Positions 1-9,345 of a DNA stretch of 64,000 nucleotides are shown here, in pieces. The stretch comes from Capra hircus (Eukaryota; Chordata; Mammalia; Artiodactyla; Bovidae). A model generated the notes under the pieces. That model did not search any database, was not told the DNA's origin, and saw only the letters and a list, made by a program, of their open reading frames with translations. Each line of letters opens with the position of its first letter. Position 1 is the first letter of the stretch. The stretch is taken from the NCBI RefSeq assembly GCF_001704415.2, contig NW_017189874.1, forward strand, positions 62,001-126,000, in the 5' to 3' direction. A program made the translations under genes and the position numbers.

Positions 1-60
1 GCGACTAGCCATGACCAATAAGAAAAACTCAATGACGTGATGTGACTTATAATTTTCTAT

Positions 61-376
61 GTGAAGTGAAAGTCACTGAGTCATGTCTGGCTCTTCACTA
101 CCCCATGGACTACAGAGCCCGTGGAATCCTCCAGGCCAGAATACTGGAGTGGGTAGCCTTTCCCCTTCTCCATGGGATCTTCCCAACCCAGGGATCGAAC
201 CCAGGTCTCCCGCATTGCAGGCGGATTCTTTACCAGCTGAGCCATAAGGGAAGCCCAACAATACTGGAGTAGGTAGCCTATCCCTTCTCCAGAGGATCTT
301 CCTAAACCAGGAATCGAGCCAGGATCTCCTGCATTGCAGGCAGATTCTTTACCAACTGAGCTATCAGGGAAGCCCT
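61..376 (-). mobile_element. Bov-tA SINE with two tRNA-like heads
   Basis: On the minus strand the element starts with a tRNA-like head (ggcttccctgatagctcag type), runs about 115 bases, then starts a second head and continues through the full Bov-A body. Near-identical flanks (attttctat at 52-60 and attttctac at 377-385) look like a target-site duplication. The same head-head-body layout recurs at 3247-3561 and 42668-42962. It is a non-autonomous element mobilised by the BovB machinery, with which it shares its 3' end. Confidence 0.85.
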
Positions 377-417
377 ATTTTCTACATAGCCATTTTGAAA
401 TAGCCATCACCACTTAT

Positions 418-790
418 GGAATAATGTGGCCTTTCAACACTGATTTGAAATATCAACTTCATCATATACTAAATTTGCATATATATTTGGGTATATATGG
501 GGACATTATGCTTTAATCAATTGATATCTGTTGGGTGTTTTCTCTGTGTAAGAACTTTACAATATGCTTCTCTATCCAACAGGGAGAATTTGTCCTCATT
601 GCCTTTCTTTCTGAATATTCTTGCCATGTACTTTTTCCTCTAGATGATCTTTTGAATAACTTTATCCAGTTTCAAGAATGCTTCTAGAAGTTTTGAGATT
701 TTATTGAATTATAGATCAATTTTTAACAATTGATGTATTTTCAAGATTGAATCTTCATATCTAAGAACAACACATGTTTCTTCATGTGTT
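418..790 (-). mobile_element. Old L1 ORF2 fragment (antisense)
   Basis: Read on the minus strand this resembles an internal stretch of L1 ORF2 from the reverse-transcriptase to C-terminal part. The plus strand shows the familiar antisense wording around ttgaattatagatcaattt and gaatcttcatatctaagaac. It is heavily mutated, has no open frame of any length and no visible TSD. It is an old mammalian L1M-type copy. Confidence 0.6.
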
Positions 791-833
791 TTATGCCCCC
801 TAATGGGGCTTTGTATTTCCCACTGTTGTTGTT

Positions 834-1022
834 GGGAAAGATTGAAGGTAAAAAGAGAAGAGGGTGGCAGAGGATGAAATGATTAGATAGCATCACCAAC
901 TCAATGGACATGAACTTGAGCAAACTCCAGGAGATAGTGAAGTTTAGGCAAGCTTGGCATGCTGCAGTCCATGGAGTCACAAAGAGTTGGACATGACTTA
1001 GCAACTGAACAACAGCAACAAG
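834..1022 (+). mobile_element. BovB LINE 3' fragment
   Basis: A 5'-truncated copy of the last ~190 bases of BovB, from the gggaaagattgaagg segment to the terminal gcaactgaacaacagcaaca tail. It is short and clearly diverged, and no convincing TSD is seen. Confidence 0.85.
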
Positions 1023-1173
1023 TTTCCCAAGGTCCCTAAGACTACCCAATAAACTGCTGCAGGCCCTTGACTGAGGTATATTCCTAGGTGCCCACCCCAT
1101 GCTCACCTGCTGCCATCCGCCATCAGCAGATACACCAAACTGCCTTTAATCCACTGCCCCCATGGGTGCTCTG

Positions 1174-1420
1174 AAAATGAAGTGAAGTTGCTCAGTCATG
1201 CGCGACTCTTTGCAAGCCCATAGACTGTACCTTACCATAGACTGTAGCCTACCATAGACTGTAGCCTACAGCCTTCTCCGTCCATGGAATTTTCCAGGCA
1301 AGAGTACCGGAGTGGGTTGCCATTTCCTTCTCCAAGGGATCTTCCCAACCCAGGGATCAAACCTGGGTCTCCCGAATTGCAGACAGATGCTTTACCATTT
1401 GAGCCATCAGGGAAGCTCCA
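1174..1420 (-). mobile_element. Bov-tA SINE with perfect 12-bp TSD
   Basis: Full Bov-tA in minus orientation, with the tRNA-like head at the right end. It is flanked by a perfect duplication atgggtgctctg at 1162-1173 and 1421-1432, so the boundaries are secure. Its body contains a 17-bp segment repeated three times at 1219-1269. Confidence 0.95.
1219..1269. repeat. 17-bp tandem triplication inside a SINE
   Basis: Three adjacent copies of catagactgtagcctac, at 1219-1235 (one mismatch, tac for tag, and c/t change), 1236-1252 and 1253-1269. A normal Bov-tA body carries this segment once, so the expansion arose after or during insertion. Confidence 0.9.
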
Positions 1421-1432
1421 ATGGGTGCTCTG

Positions 1433-2454
1433 TCTGCATGCAAAGCACACATGTGACCAGCTCACTCTGTGAAAAGTGATGGCTTCTGTTACCCACTCAG
1501 TGGAGAACTGTCCCTTGCATCTTTCATTCACGTCCTCAGGACCAGACCAAGCCTCTCCAGGGCAAAGTGAATCAAGCCTTCAAGGGCTCAGGACAGTAAC
1601 TATTCCATGGTCACTGGTCCATGACTAAAATCCAAGAAGCCGGAGCTAGTCCAACCTTATCATTCTTCAGGTGGGGGAACTGAGGCCCAGGAAGGCCTCC
1701 AATCACCAGCAGGATTGAATCTAAGTCTTTTGATCCCCTGCACCCTCCACCCCACCAGCCTTCCCCAGCATCCCCCTCTCAAAATCGCCTTGACAAAAAC
1801 TCAGGTTGCAACTAACAGCCCCATTAGTGGTACAAACGTGGCAATGAAGGGGGGCTGACAGGAGGGTGTCAGCTTATTACAGTGGGGCTCAGAGCCAATG
1901 AGTGCAGGCCTCGGAGGCCTGGACACCCACACCAGTGGTAGCAGAGGCAGACTTACCCCCGGAGTCCTGCACCATCAGAAGGGACTCCAGTAGGAGAGTA
2001 TGTTTCTATCCTCTGAAAAGAGAAGGGGCTGTGTGGGTATGGCCGTGGGGAGCTACCATGTTGAAAAGTGCCTCTCAAGTCTGTCCCCATTCCAGAACTG
2101 GGGGACAGAAGCGTTCTGGGTCTGGAGCTAAAACATGGCTCTAGCAGGAAAGCTTAGTGCGAACTTCCTTGCTCTTCTAAAGCCCAAACAACCTGTGCAC
2201 AGGGAGCAGCTGAGCTAAGATGAAGGCCCCTCAGGCCCCAAGGAGACTGTGCTGCCATGATCTTGCCATATCCTGATATTAGGGGCCCCTTGCTCCCACG
2301 GTCCCAAGGCAGGACCAAGCCGCAGTGGTGGCTCCTGAGCTGCACACGGAGTGTGAGAGCAGAGAGGACAGTGTCAGCATTTTCCCTTTTCCATCAGTGT
2401 CATTGTCATCATTGGAAACAACACCCTCCCTGCAAATGCCTTTCTGCCATCCGG
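1433..2454. other. Mostly single-copy DNA, one MIR
   Basis: Apart from a MIR-like stretch at about 1645-1760 (gggggaactgaggcccagg core, plus strand) no repeat or exon is recognised. Open frames here are short and lack a protein-like composition. Confidence 0.5.
1645..1760 (+). repeat. MIR SINE fragment
   Basis: Contains the MIR core wording around gggggaactgaggcccagg followed by a degenerate body. It is an ancient tRNA-derived mammalian SINE, with both ends lost. Confidence 0.55.
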
Positions 2455-2660
2455 TGCCTGCTATGAGCTGAGAACATTGTAAGCACTCACTCCCACATTG
2501 ATTCTCATAACTACCCTGAGAAATGGGTATTCTCTTTAGTTCCACTATACAGATAAGGAAAGCAATGCTCAGAGTGGTGAAGCTACTCACCAAAGTCTTG
2601 GGGCTTGTAAGCAAGAATGACAGCTGGCTCTTATTCTGGAAATATTGCCCATCACATCTA
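2455..2660 (+). repeat. MIR SINE
   Basis: A MIR in plus orientation: gcctgctatgagctgagaac, then ctcataactaccctgagaaatg and the gataaggaaagcaatgctca core. The match is diffuse, as expected for a pre-eutherian copy. Confidence 0.7.
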
Positions 2661-2714
2661 GAGGCTGAGTGGATAGAAATGGAGTCCATGCTCCCTTCTG
2701 GGAGTTGATAGGAA

Positions 2715-2905
2715 CTCCCATGTATTGAATGTCTACTACATTCCAGAAACTTTACATGCCTTTTCCCCTTAAATCCTCACAACACCCCCATGAAGATGGT
2801 ACTATGATCATCTCCATTTCAGGGGTCAGAAAATGAGGCTTCTAGGAATTAACCAACTTGACCAAGGTATCACAGTTAATAAAAGCAGAGCTGAGGTTTG
2901 AAAGA
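2715..2905 (+). repeat. Second MIR SINE, head to tail with the first
   Basis: Starts at tgtattgaatgtctactaca, continues through aaatcctcacaacaccccca and ends in the gtatcacagttaataaaagc region. Same orientation as the MIR just upstream and about 55 bases away; the two are probably independent copies. Confidence 0.8.
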
Positions 2906-2971
2906 CTAAAGCTAGTGGTTCTGAAACGGTCTGAAATTGATCTCAGACCCATTTGTACTCTTAAACCTTAC

Positions 2972-3202
2972 TGAGAGTAAATCTGCGGAGACAGAAAGTG
3001 GATTAGTGGTTGCCAGGGGCCAGTAGGAGGATGAAAAGGCAAGTGACTGCCTAATGGGTACGGATTTCCTTTCGGGGTGAGGAAAATGTTCTAGACCCAG
3101 ACAGAGGTGTAGTTACACCATCCTGTCAACGTACAAAACACCAATGAATTGTATGCCTTAAATAATATTATGTCATGTGAATGTTACCTTTAAAAAAAAA
3201 AA
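2972..3202 (+). mobile_element. L1 3'-UTR fragment with A-tail
   Basis: Resembles the L1M 3' UTR: agtggttgccaggggccag, a ggtgtagttacacc segment, ccaatgaattgtatgcct, then an 11-base A run at the end. It lies inside the Charlie element, separating that element's left terminus from the rest, so it inserted later. Confidence 0.7.
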
Positions 3203-3246
3203 GCAGTGTAACAATGATTTAAATGTTGATTTACAATGAGGTAAAT

Positions 3247-3561
3247 GAGAGCTTCCCTGATAGCTCAGTTGGTAAAGAATTGCCTGCAATGCAGGAGATC
3301 CCAGTTCAATTTCTGGTTCAGGAAGATCCTCTGGAGAAGGGATAGGTTACCTACTCCAGTATTGTTGGGCTTCCCTTATGGCTCAGCTGATAAAGAATCT
3401 ACCTGCGATGTGGGAGACCTGGGTTCAATCCCTGAGTTGGGAAGATCCCCTGGAGAAGAGAAAGGCTACCCACTCCAGTATTCTGGCCTGGAGAGTTCCA
3501 TGGACTATATAGTCCATGGGGCCGCAAAGAGTCAGACACGACTCAGTGACTTTCACTTCAC
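3247..3561 (+). mobile_element. Bov-tA SINE with two tRNA-like heads
   Basis: Plus orientation: head one starts at gagcttccctgatagctcag, head two at gggcttcccttatggctcag near 3367, followed by the complete Bov-A body ending in cagtgactttcacttca. Flanked by a long near-perfect TSD, ttacaatgaggtaaat at 3231-3246 and ttacaatgaagtcaat at 3562-3577. The TSD shows the two heads moved as one unit. Confidence 0.93.
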
Positions 3562-3834
3562 TTACAATGAAGTCAATCAACAACATCAACAAAGTTTGTT
3601 GAGGACTCCAAAGAGCTTTTGTTTATGTGGCTTTTAGCTCTTCATGTTAACCATACTCAAAATAAGATTGTTAAAGTATTTATTTATTAATAAGATATTA
3701 AAATAATAAAGTGATTTCATGGATAAATATAAATAATGGAATGAAAATAAGTGTATTTTTCCAAACAAAAAGGTGTATTGAAGAAATTTGCATTCCTTCC
3801 ATTTTTTTAAATTTCTTTAATATCTAGCTTGATA

Positions 3835-4950
3835 CAAGACAACTAGAGTCTCCCATGTTCTTTTCGATTCAGTTTCGGTTGAAATATATGAAGGAAATCT
3901 GTCCTCATAAAGATATGTATTGAGAAAAAGGAGGATTAAGGAGTTCTCTGGCTTCCAGTGGTTAAGACTCCATGCTCCCAGTGCAGGGGTCCCAGGTTCG
4001 ATCCCAGGTCCCAGGATCCCACATAGTATGTGGTGTGGCCAAAAAGAAAAAAGGATTATTTCAGTTGACATTTCATGTACTTGTGAACGTTCTTCTTTGA
4101 TATGAGACAAAAACTCAGCCAGTGGTTGTTTCTTCCAGGTTAAGTGCAGTGTAGAGTGTGAAACCATATTAATGAAACCTCCACTGTTGACCCCACCGAG
4201 CCAAGTCTCTTACCCTCTGAATGGATCTTTTACCATCATTCAGGAGCATCATGCACTGGTCACTGGAAAGTGTTAGCGCCTTGACTTGGACAGACCTTCC
4301 ATGTGTTGACACATTTTATTCTACATCAGAACATCACATTTGTTACACTTACCACCCATCTCATTGGAAAAAGTCATTAAGTATTGGAAAGCTCTCAAGT
4401 TCAAAGTAGTGCCTTTTCAAAATTCTTAATGTTGCTTGAAATCTTAAATGTGAGCATTGGCAAAAATACTGTCAGTTGTTTTCCTTGAAGTGATGAGCTC
4501 ACTTCGTTCATTTACAAGAAAATGTCTGCCAGATCTCCAAAACGGAATAACATTAGTTAGTCATTCTTTCAAGTAAATATGATGTTCTCTGAAAAATCAG
4601 CCAGTTCAGCTCACAACTCAGAATTGTCGCCAGAGTACTCTGCCTTGACTGAAACTTGCACTTGAGTTTCTAGCAGAAAGTTTCTAAGTGTATTTCCCAT
4701 TTTATCACAAAGGATTTTTAAAATATGGGTACTCAAGGGTCAATATTTATAAAGTTAATTGTTACTGCTTCTCTAACAACCTTTTTATGTGAGGCCAGCT
4801 TTTTGTTTCTTCACTGCAAGCTCGTGCTGATGAAGGATCAATCGATGGCTAGGAAGATCTGATGCCATCACTGTTATTTGTGCTCAGACCCCTTCTGTCT
4901 CACCCACCACTGCTTTTGCACCATCGGTGCTAATGTCAACCTGATGGAAA
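3835..4950 (-). pseudogene. Decayed hAT-family transposase
   Basis: Translating the minus strand piecewise gives blocks typical of the hAT transposase catalytic fold, in the right order. VDISTDGA (4940-4917) matches the conserved catalytic-Asp block. ILCDKMGNT-like residues (about 4730-4690) match the block that normally precedes the LLLHTEVRW motif, and LLETQV follows it. LESFPILNDFF lies at about 4400-4360, and a C-terminal FPSYISTETES block (about 3910-3870) corresponds to the hAT dimerisation end. Stops and frameshifts occur every few dozen codons, and a CHR-type SINE at 3939-4051 splits the C-terminus. The N-terminal BED finger region is absent. Domesticated relatives exist in mammals, but lying between Charlie termini this is transposon debris, not a gene copy. 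Confidence 0.75.
3939..4051 (+). mobile_element. CHR-type tRNA SINE (short form)
   Basis: A tRNA-like head (ggttaagactccatgc, then a ggttcgatcccagg B-box-like motif), a tgtggtgtggcc body end and an A-rich tail. The flanks aggatta at 3932-3938 and 4052-4058 are a 7-bp TSD. It interrupts the hAT transposase remnant. Confidence 0.8.
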
Positions 4951-5064
4951 AGTCCAAGAACATTTTAGTGGTGCTGTGACATCAAAGAGTTTTGATGTCA
5001 TGCATCTCCTAAAAGGGTGTTAGGGGCCTCCATGGTTCCTCAGGTCTTACTCTGAGAACAGCTA

Positions 5065-6532
5065 CACGATGCTCTGCATATATCTGCTCGTGCCACCTCC
5101 ATTAATCGTGACCTTGGATGGCTTCCAATTGTCGGCAGAATCAGGCCTGACCTCGACTCAGGATGACTGCCTAGGACACAGTGTTCCAGCCAAGTGGGTT
5201 ACCCTCCACTCTATGCTCTCCCCCCATAGAGAATACCTTCCTCGCCAACTCTGACCATTGCCATACTTTATTTTCCAAGGTCCAGATCAACGACTGCCTC
5301 TTCCAGGAAGACCATCAAGGTTTTTAAGTGCAAACCATCCTGTTTTCCTCTGAGTTTCCTGAACCCACTCTTAGAACATCCTCTTTAGCACTTACCCAGC
5401 TGAGAGTTCTACGGGGAAGTATTTCCTTGTCTGTGAGCTCCCCAAAGGCAGGTGCCAAGTCTTTCCATCTCCCCACAGTGTAGCCATGTTCATCCCCGGG
5501 GTGGGGGATGTTTGTTGAATTGCGCTGGATCATGTGGCCAGCACCCACAATCTCCAACTGGCAAATGCTGGGTGGCTACAGCTGTACCTGCTCAAAGCTA
5601 ATGGAGCATATTCTGACATTTGTGAGTCTCCATGGAATGCTTCCATTGGTACTGATATTTGTCCATGATTCTTAAAAATGATCTTATTTCAGGGATAATA
5701 AAAATGGGCAAGACTTCCAAACCACTGCAACTCCACAAATCGCCACTAATTGGGCTAGGAAAAATTCTTAAGGAAGAAAAAGCCCCCCAACTTCAGGCTT
5801 AACTAAAAATGCTGTGTCTCTTCCCCCGCCATTTTACAGATGCCCCTGTGAGAAGGTTGTGTGCTGTGCCATAGGGAGGCCCTGATGCCCCCCCTTCCTG
5901 GTTTCCATCAATGGCTTGCAATCCAAACTGCTTCCTGCTAATGGCATCCATAGATCAGCCAGTCCTCTGCACCCATGTGTCCAGTCCAACCTGGGCTGAA
6001 GGACTTTATCTCATTTAAGGGCTCATTTTGGAAGCTTGCAAGATCATAGTTGATGCCTGTGGAGATGCACTTGTTTGTTTCAAAGGCCGATTTAATTTTG
6101 ATGCCTTTGGCCTTGATAGTTGTTTCCTGATTTCCAGGAATTGTTCTCAATTTAGCGGTTGCCAGCTCATGGCTCTGTGCACCAACGCTTTGCTCGCCTG
6201 CTGTGCTCTAAGTTTACTCAGTAATCATGTTGGCCTGCAGAGGCTGAAGCAGGGCTCAGTTGGAGGAGGGGACCTAGGCAGTGGAGACCAGGGAACTCTG
6301 AACTAGGGCCCAGAAAACACAGGGAAAGACATGGAGATGGGCAAGAAGAGTCAACTGCTCATCATGAGTTGGTGTCACAAAGGAGGAGCCAGATAGGCAA
6401 TCAGGGCCCTGGGCCATATCAACAGAGGCAAAGTAGTCAGAGCAAGGGAGGTGAGTGTGCTGCTCCCCTTTGCAAATTAATGTGTAAGGCCTGGGCTCTA
6501 GAACAATGTGATCTGATTAGACTTTTGACTCT
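5065..6532. other. Largely unrecognised DNA with a possible L2 tail
   Basis: No exon is recognisable. About 5428-5540 resembles an L2 3' end (gtctgtgagctcc, ctccccacag, ending gtttgttgaattg). The rest has no readable similarity and only short random open frames. Confidence 0.4.
5428..5540 (+). repeat. Possible L2 LINE 3' end
   Basis: Weak match to the L2 3' terminus: tgtgagctccccaaaggcag followed by tgtttgttgaattg in the expected order and spacing. The copy is too eroded to be certain. Confidence 0.45.
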
Positions 6533-6806
6533 GCTGCTGCTACTGCTAAGTCGCTTCAGTCATCCCCGACTCTGTGTGACCCCATAGACGGCAGCCCACC
6601 AGGCTCCCCCATCCCTGGGATTCTCCAGGCAAGAACACTGGAGTGGGTTGTCATTTCCTTCTCCAATGCATGAAAGTGAAAAGTGAAAGTGAAGTCGCTC
6701 AGTCGTGTCCAACTTAGTGACCCCATGGACTGCAGCCTACCAGGCTCCTCCTTCCATGGGATTTTCCAGGCAAGAGTACTGGAGTGGGGTGCCGTTGCCT
6801 TCTCCG
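6533..6806 (-). mobile_element. Bov-A2 dimeric SINE
   Basis: Two Bov-A units joined through the atgcatgaaagtgaaaagtg linker, with the (AGC)n tail seen here as ctgctgctgctactgc at the left end. The flanking duplication tttgactct at 6524-6532 and 6807-6815 sets the boundaries. Confidence 0.93.
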
Positions 6807-6897
6807 TTTGACTCTACTGCTTATTATCTTTGTGACTTTTGGGAAATGACTTAACTCCTCTGAGACACAGATGGCCTTTTTCATCTTTTCAATGATT

Positions 6898-7117
6898 GTG
6901 TGCATGCTCAGTCCCTTCAGTCATGGCCAACTCTTTGCAACCCTATGGATTTCAGCCTGCCAGGCACCTCTGTCCATGGGATTCTGCAGGCAAATATACT
7001 AGAGTGGGTTGCGAAGCCCTCCAGGGCATCTTCCCAACCTAGAGATCAACCCCATTTCTCTTATGTCTCCTGCATTGGCAGGTGGGTTCATTGACCACTA
7101 GCTCCACCTGGGAAGCC
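6898..7117 (-). mobile_element. Bov-tA SINE
   Basis: Minus orientation: body starts at tgtgcatgctcagtcccttc and the tRNA-like head ends at gctccacctgggaagcc. Several deviations from consensus (gcgaagccctccagggc) suggest an older copy. No clear TSD. Confidence 0.85.
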
Positions 7118-8225
7118 TAGGCCTAGCAGGATTCAATGCAATACTAGGTTTCAAATGTTTGGCAGTATCTGATGTGTACAGCTTGCCTCGGCTCTGCTTT
7201 GCCCTCACACCAACCAGATATTCTGGTTATTTCTGGGACCCATACTCAGAAGGACCTGACAAAGTGGAGCATATCTGGAGGAGGGAAGGCTGGGTGCCCG
7301 CTGGGAGACAGGGCATCTCCTTATGTGGCTGGTAGCTTCCTTGAGGACAGGGATGGAGGTACCAGAAGTGACTGAGATGCAGCTTCCCATGCCATGGAGG
7401 GACTAAGACATCTCCAAAAGTCAGTCATACTAGTACTGGTTGCTTCAGGAGGAAGGGAGGTAGGTTTCTGCTGGTGGAGGCCTACCAGAGGGTGAGGAAG
7501 CCACAGGACAGATGTGTTAGAGGATAGCAGGGTGTGGAGCAGCACCCAAGCCCAGGCCTCTGGGCTGTATGGAGCTCACCTCAGTCCTGTCCATACCCTG
7601 GCTGCCACTCTGAAAGGTTTCTGCCCTGGTTTGGCTCACTGTGAGAGGAACATTCATTCTTATGGACACTCAAGTCCCAGGCCAGCCAAGGGCATACCTG
7701 TTGAAATTGCGAAGGGGATGCTGCCAGTGTATTTGCTCTTGACAGCCTGAGTCCTCTGGATCCTGGAGCTGCCCTCCACCCAGCTGATCGCAGCCCTCCC
7801 AGAAGCAATGGTCCCCATGGCCTCCTGAGCAACCATGGCCTTTGGAGCCTGGAGAAGCCCCTGAGTTCCTTCTCTAGCACTCTCCTGTCAAGCTGAGGGA
7901 ATGAGGCTTCCCAATGCCACACCAAGCTGTAGAAGTAGAGTCACCTTGTGCCAGGGAGCCCGTAGGCTTGCACCCCTTGCAGATGCCCATGCTGTGTGAA
8001 AAAGTTGGTCCTGGCCCTGAGGGCAGCAGGCTTATCCAGGCCATAGGAGCCTAGGGCACAGGGTGGCAAGTCCCTGCTCTGCCCCTCACTTACCTGGGAA
8101 CCTGAGGCCTCAGCTACTTCACTTCTGAGAAGGTGGCAGCTGGTCTCATCAATGGCCCCTCTGCCCTGACAACCAGACTCCTAGGTAGTCAGTGAGCTCT
8201 GATCCATTAGTAGGGATGGATGAAG
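7118..8225. other. Unrecognised single-copy DNA
   Basis: Moderately GC-rich. No repeat family, splice-bounded exon or promoter is recognisable by eye. Confidence 0.4.
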
Positions 8226-8682
8226 TGGGGTGAATGGTGGCCCACAAAGAGATCTAGTCAAGCCCTAATGTCCAGATCCTGTGAACATAACCTTACTTGG
8301 TAAAAGGTCTTTTCAGATGTGGTGAAATTCATGATCTCGAGATAGGACCATCCTGAATTATCCTGAGGGACCAGAAATTCAATGACAAGTGTCCTCCCAA
8401 GAGACAGGAAGAGAAGACAAAGAGCAGAAAAGAAACCATGTGAAGAAGGAGGATAAGATTTAAGTGATGCAGCCACCAGCCAAAGAATTTCTCTGATGTC
8501 AGAAACTACCTATAGCTAGGAAAAGAGGATAGATCTCTGTCTGGAAAGTTCAGAGAGAGAACGGTGCTGCCAACACCTCTATTTCCAACTTCTGCCCACC
8601 AGAACTATGAGACAATTAATTTCTGTTCTTTTAAGTTCAAGCCTTTGTGGTAAATTGTTACAAAGACAGTCCCAGGAAATTC
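8226..8682 (+). mobile_element. MLT1-type MaLR LTR
   Basis: Solo LTR of the ERVL-MaLR class in plus orientation. It starts near gggtgaatggtggcccacaa, runs through aagtgtcctcccaagagaca and ends near ccaggaaattcatc, including the ccagaactatgagacaatta region before the 3' end. Old and diverged, with no internal region attached. Confidence 0.75.
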
Positions 8683-9003
8683 ATCAGTGGGTTATGCTGC
8701 TCCAGAAATCCTGAACCCATTGACCATCCAAGGCCTGTGTGCTCTTGACTTTTTACTTGATTACTTTAAGGTGAGGTCAGCATATGAAACCTGTGACTAG
8801 ATTATAATTCAATTAAAAACAAAGCTGCGCAGCACCAGGGCCCTCAGAGAAAAGCACATTGGGTGTGGAGCTCTCAGCTCTGCCTGATGCCTCTGCCCCT
8901 TGCTGCTGGACTGGGGCTTTGGGCTAACGTGTGTTTGAGGAGCGGAAATTCACCAGGGTTACTATTAGTAACTTACCTTTATCTCCACTCTCCCTGGCTG
9001 ACA
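8683..9003. other. Spacer between two LTRs, nothing recognised
   Basis: About 320 bases between two MaLR LTRs of the same orientation. It does not read as MaLR internal sequence, so the two LTRs look like separate solo insertions. Confidence 0.4.
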
Positions 9004-9345
9004 TAGGTTGAATGTTTGCATTCCCCCAAATTACAAGCTGAAACTCTATCCCCCATTGTGATGATATTTGGAGATGGGACCTTTGGGAAGTAATGAAGGT
9101 TGGATGAGGTCATGACGGTGGGGTCCCCATGATGGGATCAGTGTCCTTATAAGAAGAGATACCAGAGCAGTAGCTTCTGTCTCTGTGCACTTGCACCCAG
9201 GAAACACCAAGAGAGGACACAGCAGGGAGGTGGCTGTTACCAGGCAGGAAGTTGCCCTCACCTGGAACCAGATCTGCAGGCACCTTGATCTTGGACTTCC
9301 TGCCTCCAGAACTGTGAGAAATAAATGTCTGTTGTTTAAGCCAGC
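9004..9345 (+). mobile_element. MLT1A-like MaLR LTR
   Basis: Plus orientation. It starts at ggttgaatgtttgcattccc and has ggagatgggacctttgggaa, a gtccttataagaagagatac segment and the 3' end ccagaactgtgagaaataaa followed by tgtctgttgtttaagcc. The ataaa string is the LTR polyadenylation region. Solo copy. Confidence 0.85.

Larger units (their letters stand above)
2913..5064 (-). mobile_element. hAT-Charlie DNA transposon, interrupted
   Basis: The left end (agtggttctgaaac, then a ctcagacccatttgtactc segment) and right end (tctgagaacagcta) form degenerate hAT-type terminal inverted repeats. The subterminal wording (aggactccaaagagcttttg; tctttaatatctagcttgat) matches a Charlie-family element. Its sense strand is minus, because the transposase remnant reads right to left. 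Later insertions cut it: an L1 tail at 2972-3202, a two-headed SINE at 3247-3561 and a CHR-type SINE at 3939-4051. The N-terminal part of the transposase is missing, so this is a deleted copy. No 8-bp TSD is now readable. The subfamily name is left open. Confidence 0.8.

Noticed and set aside
3247..3330. tRNA-like A and B box sequences at SINE heads
   Set aside because: These are the Pol III promoters of tRNA-derived SINEs, not tRNA genes. No cloverleaf with an anticodon arm and CCA-ready acceptor is kept.
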